The position numbers were made by a program, and so were the translations under genes. From assembly GCF_037890675.1 (NCBI RefSeq), contig NZ_CP149574.1, positions 3,572,874 to 3,636,873 of the forward strand: DNA of 64,000 nucleotides. Direction: 5' to 3'. The notes under the pieces were generated by a model. That model had not been told where the DNA came from, did not search any database, and saw only the letters and a program-made list of their open reading frames with translations. This stretch comes from Methylovirgula sp. 4M-Z18 (GTDB lineage Bacteria > Pseudomonadota > Alphaproteobacteria > Rhizobiales > Beijerinckiaceae). Positions 52,829-60,465 of this stretch are shown here, piece after piece (within the stretch, counting starts at the first letter, position 1; each line of letters opens with the position of its first letter).

Positions 52829-54439
52829 ATGAAAAATACGACGACGAATTGGACGCCAACCGACGACGCGATGATTGAAAATGCCATCCGCCGCGGTGCT
52901 ACCCGCCGCGAACTGCTGCAGATGATGCTCGCAGGCGGCGTGACCTTGGCGGCAAGCTCGGCCATTCTCGGCCGCTCGGGCGCGGCACTCGCGGCAACCC
53001 CGGTCAAAGGCGGCGCTCTGAAGGCTGCCGGCACGTCCGCCTCCACGGCCGACACGCTCGATCCGGCAAAGGCATCGCTCTCGACCGATTACGTTCGCAT
53101 CTGCGCATTCTACAACCGCCTCACGTTCCTTGATAAATCCGGCACGGCGCAAATGGAGCTTGCCGACAGCTTCGACACCAAGGACGCCAAAGTCTGGACG
53201 GTCAAGCTCAAGAAGGACGTCACTTTCCACGACGGCAAGACCCTCAGCTCCGCCGACGTCGTCTATTCGCTCAACCGCCATCTCGACCCGAGTGTCGGCT
53301 CCAAGGTCGCCAAGATCGCCAAACAGATCGCTTCCGTGAAGGCGATCGACAAGAATACCGTCGAAATCACGCTCGACCAGCCCAACGCCGACCTGCCGAC
53401 CATTCTCGGCATGCATCACTTCATGATCGTTGCCGAAGGCACAACGGACTTCTCGAAGGGCAACGGCACCGGCGCTTTCACGGTCGAACATTTCGAACCG
53501 GGCGTGCGTTCGGTCGGATTGAAGAACAAGAATTATTTCAAATCGTCCGGCGCGAATGTCGACAGCTTCGAATTCTTCGCGATCAGCGATGAAACCGCCC
53601 GCGTGAACGCGCTGCTGGCCGGCGACATTCATCTGGCCAACTCGATCAATCCGCGCTCGATGCGCCTTGTGGAAGCGCAGAACGGCTTCCAGCTCAGCCG
53701 CACGTCGTCGGGCGGATACACGAACCTCAATATCCGTCTCGACCTGTCGCCCGGCGACAAGGCCGGTTTCATCGAGGGTATGAAGTACCTCGTCAATCGC
53801 GAGCAGATCCAGAAATCAGTGCTGCGCGGGATGGCGGACATCGGCAACGACCAGCCGATCTCTCCGGCCAATCCCTATTACAACGCCAATCTGAAAGCCA
53901 AGGCCTTCGATCCGGACAAGGCCAAGCACCTTTTCGAAAAGGCGGGCGTTCTAGGCCAGTCGATCCCGATCGTCGCGTCCGAGGCGGCCGATGATTCCAT
54001 CGAAATGGCCGTTGTCATCCAGCAGGCCGGTGCCGACATCGGCATGAAGTTCGACGTCCAGCGTGTGCCGTCCGACGGCTATTGGGACAAATATTGGCTC
54101 GTCGCCCCGATCCATTTCGGCAACATCAATCCGCGCCCGACGCCGGATATTCTGTTCTCGCTGCTCTACGGTACTGAAGCACCGTGGAACGAAAGCCAGT
54201 ACAAGGATCAGAAATTCGATAAGATGCTGCACGAAGCCCGCGGCCTGCTCGACCAGGCGAAGCGCAAGGAAATCTATGACGAAATGCAAGTCATGGTTTC
54301 CGAAAACGCCGGCACCATCATTCCGGCCTATATGGCCAACGTCGATGCGCTGTCCGGCAAGGTGAAGGGCCTTGAACCCAACCCGCTCGGTGGCATGATG
54401 GGCTATGCTTTCGCCGAATATGTCTGGCTCGAAGCCTAA
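52829..54439 (+). CDS. Family-5 ABC substrate-binding protein (peptide/amine type), copy B
   Basis: A 536-residue periplasmic binding protein, paralogue of the protein at 39210-40820 with the same length and near-identical tracts ([44 protein letters not shown]). The N-terminus has the Arg-Arg motif [10 protein letters not shown], probably a Tat signal, and a hydrophobic tail to AAL/AATP. The start follows AAAAGGGGAG. It is the first gene of the Dpp-like transporter and is followed by a strong hairpin and then the two permeases. Its ligand is unknown, perhaps a short peptide or amine. Confidence 0.95.
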   Translation: MKNTTTNWTPTDDAMIENAIRRGATRRELLQMMLAGGVTLAASSAILGRSGAALAATPVKGGALKAAGTSASTADTLDPAKASLSTDYVRICAFYNRLTFLDKSGTAQMELADSFDTKDAKVWTVKLKKDVTFHDGKTLSSADVVYSLNRHLDPSVGSKVAKIAKQIASVKAIDKNTVEITLDQPNADLPTILGMHHFMIVAEGTTDFSKGNGTGAFTVEHFEPGVRSVGLKNKNYFKSSGANVDSFEFFAISDETARVNALLAGDIHLANSINPRSMRLVEAQNGFQLSRTSSGGYTNLNIRLDLSPGDKAGFIEGMKYLVNREQIQKSVLRGMADIGNDQPISPANPYYNANLKAKAFDPDKAKHLFEKAGVLGQSIPIVASEAADDSIEMAVVIQQAGADIGMKFDVQRVPSDGYWDKYWLVAPIHFGNINPRPTPDILFSLLYGTEAPWNESQYKDQKFDKMLHEARGLLDQAKRKEIYDEMQVMVSENAGTIIPAYMANVDALSGKVKGLEPNPLGGMMGYAFAEYVWLEA

Positions 54440-54450
54440 CTTGAGTCTGA

Positions 54451-54472
54451 GCCGGGAGCTTAAGCTCCCGGC
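54451..54472 (+). terminator. Hairpin between binding protein and permease genes
   Basis: A 22-base perfect palindrome (arms GCCGGGAGCTT and AAGCTCCCGGC, no spacer) directly after the binding-protein stop. No T-run follows, so it is more likely an attenuating or mRNA-stabilising stem that keeps the binding protein at a higher level than the permeases. Confidence 0.7.
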
Positions 54473-54514
54473 ACCGGTTGGCGATCCGAAAGGTACGGCG
54501 GATGGAGCATTGAC

Positions 54515-55465
54515 GTGAACGGACAGGTTCTTTCCCTCGTGACAAGTCGTCTGGCGACGACGCTTGTCACCCTCTTGATCGTCTCCTTTGCTGTGTTCTT
54601 CGCAACCAGCATGCTCCCCGGCGACACAGCAGCTATTCTCCTCGGTCAGGCAGCTACGCCTGAGGCCGTAGCAGGCCTGCGCAAGGCCATGCATCTCAAC
54701 GATCCGGCGATCATTCGATATTTGCGCTGGATCGGCGGTCTCTTTTACGGCGATCTGGGAACCTCCTACGCCAACAACATGCCGGTCGCCCAGCTTATCG
54801 GCGGCCGTTTCGTCAATTCGATGAAGCTTGCCGGGGTCACGACACTGTTCTCGGTTCCGCTCGCGCTTCTGTTCGGCATCACCGCGGCGATGTTTCGCGG
54901 GTCGCTCTATGACCGCGTCGTTACGTTCTTCACGATCGGACTGATCTCCGTGCCGGAATTCATGGTGGCGACCTCGGCCGTCCTGATCTTTTCGGTCTAC
55001 CTCAAATGGCTGCCCGCGCTTGCTTTCGCGAATGAGATTCATTCGTTTGGTGAACTCTTGCGCGTCTTTGCGATGCCGGTGATCACGCTGACCTTCGTCG
55101 TCGCAGCGCAAATGGTGCGCATGACCCGCGCCGCGGTGATCGAAACGTTGAACACGCCCTATGTCGAAATGGCGTTGCTCAAGGGCGCCTCCCGTCCGCG
55201 TCTCGTCTTGCGCCATGCGCTGCCGAATGCGCTTGGCCCGATCGTGAACGCCATGGCGCTGTCGCTCTCCTACCTCCTCGGCGGCGTCATCATTGTCGAA
55301 ACGATCTTCAACTATCCGGGAATCGCCAAGCTGATGGTGGATGCGGTTGCGACCCGCGACCTGCCACTCGTCCAAAGCTGCGCCATGATTTTCTGCCTCG
55401 GCTTCCTGATCCTGACAACGTTCGCCGATATCGTCGCCATTCTTGCCAATCCGAGGTTGAGATGA
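54515..55465 (+). CDS. Dpp/Opp-type ABC permease, first
   Basis: A 316-residue inner-membrane permease of the DppB/OppB family with six predicted helices. The hallmark domain is MVRMTRAAVIETLNTPYVEMALLKGASRPRLVLRHALPNAL (about 205-245; the EAA loop, A-L-L-K-G-A-S). The start is a GTG, after GGAG at 8 bases. It overlaps the next gene by ATGA. It forms the membrane channel with the partner permease. Confidence 0.94.
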   Translation: MNGQVLSLVTSRLATTLVTLLIVSFAVFFATSMLPGDTAAILLGQAATPEAVAGLRKAMHLNDPAIIRYLRWIGGLFYGDLGTSYANNMPVAQLIGGRFVNSMKLAGVTTLFSVPLALLFGITAAMFRGSLYDRVVTFFTIGLISVPEFMVATSAVLIFSVYLKWLPALAFANEIHSFGELLRVFAMPVITLTFVVAAQMVRMTRAAVIETLNTPYVEMALLKGASRPRLVLRHALPNALGPIVNAMALSLSYLLGGVIIVETIFNYPGIAKLMVDAVATRDLPLVQSCAMIFCLGFLILTTFADIVAILANPRLR

Positions 55466-56313
55466 CCGCCATCAACGAGACAGCGCAAAGAGTGGCTCGC
55501 CCGCGCTATAGCTTCAGCGCGACCGGTATCTTCAGCTTCACCATCATCCTGATTTGGACGCTTGTCGCGATCTTCGCACCGCTCTTGACCCCTTACCCGA
55601 TCGGGAAAATCGCCGATTTCGACTATTTCGGCCCGATGAGCAAGGCGTTCTGGCTGGGCAGCGATTATCTCGGCCGCGATGTGCTTTCCCGCATCATCAT
55701 GGGCGCACGTTTTACCGTTGGCATCTCTCTTGCCGCTGTCATGATCGCCTGTGCGAGCGGCGGCGTGCTTGGCATGGTCGCAGCAGTCTCCGGCGGCTGG
55801 ACCGACCGACTGCTCAGCCGATTTCTCGACGCGATGAATTCGATCCCGAGCAAGCTGTTCGGCCTCATGATGGTGGCGGCTGTCGGTTCGTCCATTCCCG
55901 CATTGATCGTGACGCTTGCGATCATCTACACACCCGGTTCCTTTCGCTTCGCCCGCTCGCTTGCCGTCAATGTCAATGCGATGGACTTCATGACCGTGGC
56001 GCGGATCCGCGGCGAGGGCGTGCTCTATCTCGTCGTGTCGGAGATTCTGCCCAACATTCTGGGGCCCGTGCTCGCTGATTTTGGCCTGCGGTTCGTTTTC
56101 ATCGTCCTCTTGTTGTCGGGCCTTTCGTTCCTCGGCCTTGGCGTACAGCCTCCGAACGCGGATTGGGGCGCGCTGGTGCACGAAAACATCGGCGGCCTTG
56201 CCTTTGGCGCACCGGCTGTGATTTTTCCATCGATTGCGATTGCAAGCCTGACCATCAGCGTCAATCTGCTGATCGACAATCTGCCCCGCAAAATCCGTGA
56301 CCGGAGCGAATGA
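55462..56313 (+). CDS. Dpp/Opp-type ABC permease, second
   Basis: A 283-residue permease of the DppC/OppC family: the N-terminal segment FSFTIILIWTLVAIFAPLLT is the first helix, and AFWLGSDYLGRDVLSRIIMGAR is the typical DppC leader of the core domain. The EAA loop reads FMTVARIRGEGVLYLVVSEILPNILGP. It starts inside the stop of the first permease (ATGA) and ends inside the ATPase start (ATGATGG), so all three are co-translated. Confidence 0.95.
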   Translation: MTAINETAQRVARPRYSFSATGIFSFTIILIWTLVAIFAPLLTPYPIGKIADFDYFGPMSKAFWLGSDYLGRDVLSRIIMGARFTVGISLAAVMIACASGGVLGMVAAVSGGWTDRLLSRFLDAMNSIPSKLFGLMMVAAVGSSIPALIVTLAIIYTPGSFRFARSLAVNVNAMDFMTVARIRGEGVLYLVVSEILPNILGPVLADFGLRFVFIVLLLSGLSFLGLGVQPPNADWGALVHENIGGLAFGAPAVIFPSIAIASLTISVNLLIDNLPRKIRDRSE

Positions 56314-57956
56314 TGGCGAACCTCATTGAAATTCGCGAACTCAGAGTCGAGGCGACGACCGATTCCGGCCGCAAAGTGGAAATCATCAAAGGCGTCAGTT
56401 TCGATGTCGCGAAAGGGGAAATTGTCGCCCTCATCGGCGAGTCGGGGTCGGGCAAGACCACGATTGCGCTGACGATGATGGGATACGCCCGCCCCGGCTG
56501 CGCGATGATCGGCGGCAGCGTGACCATCGCAGGGAGGGACATGATCCAACTGTCGGAACGCGAACGCGCCGACCTCCGCGGCTCGAAGATTGCTTATGTG
56601 CCGCAAAGCGCCGCGGCCGCCTTCGATCCGGCAATGAAGATCATGGATCAGGTGCTCGAAGTCGCGCGGATCCATTCGCTGATGCCGGCGGTGAAAGCCA
56701 AAGCCCGTGCAATCGATCTGTTTCGCGCCCTGTCGCTGCCCGAGCCGGAAACCATTGGCGATCGCTATCCCCATCAGGTTTCGGGCGGCCAATTGCAGCG
56801 CGTAGCGGCGGCGATGGCGCTGATCGGCGATCCCGAACTCGTCATCTTCGACGAACCGACAACGGCACTGGATGTGACAACGCAGATTGAAGTGCTGCGC
56901 GCGTTCAAATCGGTCATGCGCAAGGGCGACATCGCCGGCATCTACGTATCGCACGATCTCGCGGTGGTCGCACAGATCGCCGACCGGATCGTCGTGCTGC
57001 GCGGCGGTGAAGTGCAGGAAGTCGGCAAGACCGGCGAGCTCATCGAAAACGCCAACCATCCCTACACGAAAGAGCTCTTGGCCGCCTTCGAGCCAAAGCC
57101 ACGCTTGCTGGATCACCAGCAGGAAGCTGACGGCAAGACGCTGTTGAGAATACAAAACCTGATCTCCGGCTACGGCGGCACCGGCGCCGACGGGATGCCG
57201 GTGATTCCGGCGGTACGTTCCGTCAGCCTCACGTTGGAACGCGGGCGCAGTCTGGGCATCATCGGCGAGTCAGGGTGCGGAAAATCGTCGCTGGCGCGCA
57301 CGATCGCCGGCATCCTGCCGGCGACATCCGGCAGCATCGCCTTCAACGGTCGCGAGCTTGCTGCCGATGCGCGCGCCCGCTCGCGCGATCAGCTTCGCGA
57401 GATGCAGATCGTCTTCCAGCATGCCGACACCGCGCTCAATCCGGTCAAGCCGGTCGAGGACATTCTGGGCCGTCCCCTTGCCTTCTATCACGGCATGTCG
57501 CGCGCCCAACGGCACCAGCGCGTCGATGCGCTCCTCGACATGGTCAAATTGCCAAAAGCCTTGCGCCATCGGCGTCCCTCTGAGCTTTCGGGGGGACAGA
57601 AACAGCGCGTCAACTTTGCGCGCGCGCTTGCCGCCGAGCCGAATCTCATTCTGTGCGACGAGATCACGTCAGCGCTCGATACGGTCGTCGCGGCCTCCGT
57701 CCTCGACCTCCTTAAAGAGCTGCAACGCGAGTTGGGGCTCTCGTACCTCTTCATCAGCCACGATCTCTCCGTCGTCGAATCCATCTGCGACGAAATCGCG
57801 GTGATGTATGCCGGAGAAAAGGTCGACACGATCATTCCGGCGCAGCGGCGCGGGCCGACGCATCCTTATTCGCAATTGCTGTTCTCGTCGGTTCCCAAAC
57901 TCGATCCGGGTTGGCTGGAATCCTTGCCGCAGAGCACCGCGTCCGCGAATCGATAA
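56310..57956 (+). CDS. Fused Dpp-type ABC ATPase (DppD-DppF in one chain)
   Basis: A 548-residue protein with two complete ATPase modules. The first has Walker A GESGSGKTT (residues 43-51), signature VSGGQLQR and Walker B LVIFDEPT. The second has Walker A GESGCGKSS near residue 320, signature LSGGQKQR and Walker B LILCDEIT. Both look functional. Single-chain DppDF fusions are common in alphaproteobacteria. It is the last gene of the transporter, 21 bases before the convergent Lrp gene. Confidence 0.95.
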   Translation: MMANLIEIRELRVEATTDSGRKVEIIKGVSFDVAKGEIVALIGESGSGKTTIALTMMGYARPGCAMIGGSVTIAGRDMIQLSERERADLRGSKIAYVPQSAAAAFDPAMKIMDQVLEVARIHSLMPAVKAKARAIDLFRALSLPEPETIGDRYPHQVSGGQLQRVAAAMALIGDPELVIFDEPTTALDVTTQIEVLRAFKSVMRKGDIAGIYVSHDLAVVAQIADRIVVLRGGEVQEVGKTGELIENANHPYTKELLAAFEPKPRLLDHQQEADGKTLLRIQNLISGYGGTGADGMPVIPAVRSVSLTLERGRSLGIIGESGCGKSSLARTIAGILPATSGSIAFNGRELAADARARSRDQLREMQIVFQHADTALNPVKPVEDILGRPLAFYHGMSRAQRHQRVDALLDMVKLPKALRHRRPSELSGGQKQRVNFARALAAEPNLILCDEITSALDTVVAASVLDLLKELQRELGLSYLFISHDLSVVESICDEIAVMYAGEKVDTIIPAQRRGPTHPYSQLLFSSVPKLDPGWLESLPQSTASANR

Positions 57957-57977
57957 AGCCTTATCCGCGGATGCAGA

Positions 57978-58457
57978 TCATGACATCGGGAAAAGACTTG
58001 GCAGCGGCAAATGCGCTTTGACGATCGGAGACTTCAGCACGACGAAGCTGAAATATTTGTCGATGCCGATCTCCATGTCGATCATGCGCTCCATGATGGT
58101 CTGATATTCGCCGATGCCCGCCGTGACGAATTTGAGCAGATAATCGTAGCCACCGGAGACCAAATGACATTCGATGATCTGATCGATCCGGTTCGCCGCC
58201 GCGAGAAAACGGGCAAAATCGATCTGCCGGTGGTTTTTCAGCGTAATTTCGGTGAACACCGTCAGGGTTTGGCCGAGTTTGCTCAAATTGACTTGTGCGG
58301 AATAACCTTCGATGTAGCCTTCCTGCTGAAGTTTCTTGACGCGCATGAGGCACGGGCTCGGCGAAAGACTGACGAGTTCCGCCAGCTCGACATTGGTGAT
58401 GCGGCCGTTCTTTTGCAACTCATGAAGGATCTTAACGTCGATCCGGTCGAGTTTCAT
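57978..58457 (-). CDS. Lrp/AsnC-family regulator
   Basis: A 159-residue regulator: N-terminal helix-turn-helix (LDRIDVKILHELQKNGRITN, then LAELVSLSPSPCLMRVKKLQ, residues about 3-45) and a C-terminal RAM ligand domain (VFTEITLKNH, HLVSGGYDYLLKFVTAGIGEY). The start at 58457 follows AAAGGA and begins MKLDRIDVKIL; the longer frame adds an unrelated hydrophobic stretch. It is divergent from the FAD dehydrogenase gene at 58705 and faces the transporter operon. Lrp proteins sense amino acids, so it may activate the island in response to its substrate. Confidence 0.93.
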   Translation of the reverse strand: MKLDRIDVKILHELQKNGRITNVELAELVSLSPSPCLMRVKKLQQEGYIEGYSAQVNLSKLGQTLTVFTEITLKNHRQIDFARFLAAANRIDQIIECHLVSGGYDYLLKFVTAGIGEYQTIMERMIDMEIGIDKYFSFVVLKSPIVKAHLPLPSLFPMS

Positions 58458-58704
58458 CGCGTCCTTTCGGTCGGAGACAATATTCGCGGCGCCGGCGGCA
58501 CAAAATGCCGCCCCAAACATGAATCCTATCATGGCATTCGTCGAAGTCCAAGCAAGACTGGGGCTAGGAGCAAGCATATTCGTCTGCCCGCAGCGTTTCG
58601 TGCGACAGATTGTACTGTTTATCGCCGATCTGCAGAACCTTCGGCGGGCGATTGGCGTGAAAATGGCTTATCGCGCCGTCCATCTCTATGCGGAGAAGAA
58701 AACC

Positions 58705-60033
58705 ATGCCTGCGCCGCTGCAGTCCGTTGAAAGCACCTCCGATCTTCCGGACTCTGCCGACACTGTGGTCATCGGCGGAGGGATCGTCGGCGTGTTTGCG
58801 GCTTATTACCTCGCCCAGCGCGGCCTGAGAGTCGCCCTCGTCGAGAAGGGCTCGATCGGCGCGGAGCAATCGAGCCGCAACTGGGGGTGGTGCCGACAAC
58901 AGAACCGCGACGCGCGGGAATTGCCGATTTCGACAAAAAGTCTCGACCTGTGGGAGCGTTTTGCCATCGACAGCGGCGAGGACACCGGCTTCAGGCGCTG
59001 CGGCCTGACCTATCTCAGCAACGACGAGCGCGAGCTCGAAGGATGGGCGCGCTGGGGACAGTTTGCGCGGACGGCCGGCGTTACGACCCATATGCTCGAC
59101 AGCCGCGAAGCAGGTGAGCGGGGCCGCGCGACGGGGCGTAGCTGGAAAGGCGGCGTCTTTTCGCCGACCGACGGCACGGCGGATCCCTCGCGCGCCGCGC
59201 CCGCCGTCGCCCGCGCCATCATGGCGCTTGGCGGCACGGTTCATCAGAATTGCGCGGCGCGCGGGCTGGAGCTTTCGGCGGGGCGGGTTAGTGCGGTTGT
59301 GACCGAGCGCGGCGCGATCCGAACGCCCACGGTCGTGATGGCCGGCGGGGCATGGGCATCCTCCTTCTGCCGCCAACTCGGGATCCGTTTCCCGCAGGCC
59401 TCGATCCGCTCCTCGATTCTATCGGTAACCCCGGCCACGTCGAACGATCTGCCCGATGCGCTCCATACGGCGCAGGTCTCCGCCACGCGGCGCGGCGATG
59501 GCGGTTTCACGCTCGCGATCAGCGGACGCGGCCAAGTCGATCCAACGCCGCAACTGCTACGCTTTTCCCAGCAATTCCTGCCGATGTTTGCGCGCCGTTG
59601 GCGCGCCCTCTCCCCGGGTGGTTTGCAGGGCTGGTACGCCGGCCACGAGACGCTCGAGCGTTGGCAGCTTGACCGTCCCACCCCGATGGAGGGTAACCGC
59701 ATTCTCGATCCGAAACCTGACATGGCGACCATCCGCTTAACCTATGCACGCGCCTGCCAGCTTTTGCCTGCGTTAAAGGCAACCCGCATCAGTGCGGCTT
59801 GGGCGGGCTTTATCGACTCGACACCAGACGGCGTGCCGGCCATCGGCGAGGTCACCGGTCTCCCCGGTTTCGTGCTCGCCGCCGGTTTCAGCGGCCACGG
59901 ATTCGGAATCGGCCCCGGCGCCGGTCATCTGATCGCCGATCTCGTCACCGGCAAGGCGCCAATCGTCGATCCGAGTGCATACCACCCCGACCGCTTCGCC
60001 CGGTCGGCATGGGGTAAGGTCGCTGATTTTTGA
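58705..60033 (+). CDS. FAD-dependent D-amino-acid-dehydrogenase-like oxidoreductase
   Basis: A 442-residue DAO-family flavoprotein: FAD motif VVIGGGIVGVFAAYYLAQRG (GxGxxG) near residue 25, and the C-terminal flavin tract TPDGVPAIGEVTGLPGFVLA and GFSGHGFGIGPGAGHL. The start at 58705 is chosen because GGAGAAG lies 7 bases upstream; earlier ATGs at 58663 and 58519 lack ribosome sites and the added residues overlap the divergent lrp promoter. It is probably an Lrp target. It would oxidise a secondary amine or D-amino acid. The quinone or oxygen acceptor is unknown. Confidence 0.92.
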   Translation: MPAPLQSVESTSDLPDSADTVVIGGGIVGVFAAYYLAQRGLRVALVEKGSIGAEQSSRNWGWCRQQNRDARELPISTKSLDLWERFAIDSGEDTGFRRCGLTYLSNDERELEGWARWGQFARTAGVTTHMLDSREAGERGRATGRSWKGGVFSPTDGTADPSRAAPAVARAIMALGGTVHQNCAARGLELSAGRVSAVVTERGAIRTPTVVMAGGAWASSFCRQLGIRFPQASIRSSILSVTPATSNDLPDALHTAQVSATRRGDGGFTLAISGRGQVDPTPQLLRFSQQFLPMFARRWRALSPGGLQGWYAGHETLERWQLDRPTPMEGNRILDPKPDMATIRLTYARACQLLPALKATRISAAWAGFIDSTPDGVPAIGEVTGLPGFVLAAGFSGHGFGIGPGAGHLIADLVTGKAPIVDPSAYHPDRFARSAWGKVADF

Positions 60034-60295
60034 TCTCCTATTCCGCTGGCTGACGGACCAACGCCCTCTTGCAGATGCCAGAGAGCGGCCTTTTGAGCTG
60101 AGCGAAATGTCCGCGCCCTAGCTCAGCGCTCCGTTCGCTCGCGGCCAGGTTGTGGCCAACCCGATCTCCACAATTATTACAGAACATCGACTTTACCTTC
60201 GCGCGACATATACTATTCTGTGCATAATTTGTGGGAAGATCGCGCGAGATCGTGTGGGCTAACGCACGTGTGCGATTTTGAATGGGGAGCGTGTC

Positions 60296-60463
60296 GTGCA
60301 CGACCTGGATGCCGGTTCAACCTTCATGAATCGGGGCCGTCCCGATCCAGCTCCGTTCCACGACGCCTGGACGACGATCCTTGCGCCGTTTCTGCGACGC
60401 GGCGCCACCGACAGGCAGCCGCTGGCCCAATTGCTGGGCGAGTATAACGAGCATCGCTCGTGA
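60296..60463 (+). CDS. Small hypothetical protein preceding the glycosyltransferase
   Basis: A 55-residue frame starting at GTG 60296 with GGGGAGC about 6 bases upstream, ending 2 bases before the next ATG (TGA-GG-ATG). The sequence (MHDLDAGSTFMNRGRPDPAP...) has no recognised domain. It may be a real leader protein coupled to the glycosyltransferase, a remnant, or chance. Confidence is low. Confidence 0.35.
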   Translation: MHDLDAGSTFMNRGRPDPAPFHDAWTTILAPFLRRGATDRQPLAQLLGEYNEHRS

Positions 60464-60465
60464 GG

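Noticed and set aside
43021-60033. Ectoine-degradation cluster as identity of the amine island
   Set aside because: Although it has an Lrp regulator, an aminotransferase and an SSADH, no M24-type ectoine hydrolase or DoeB/EutE-type deacetylase is encoded.
60038-60301. An 87-residue minus-strand frame containing FCNNCGDRVGHNL, suggestive of a zinc-finger or transposase remnant
   Set aside because: Only one CxxC pair is visible, the rest is not similar to any family I can name, and it overlaps the likely promoter of the downstream gene.
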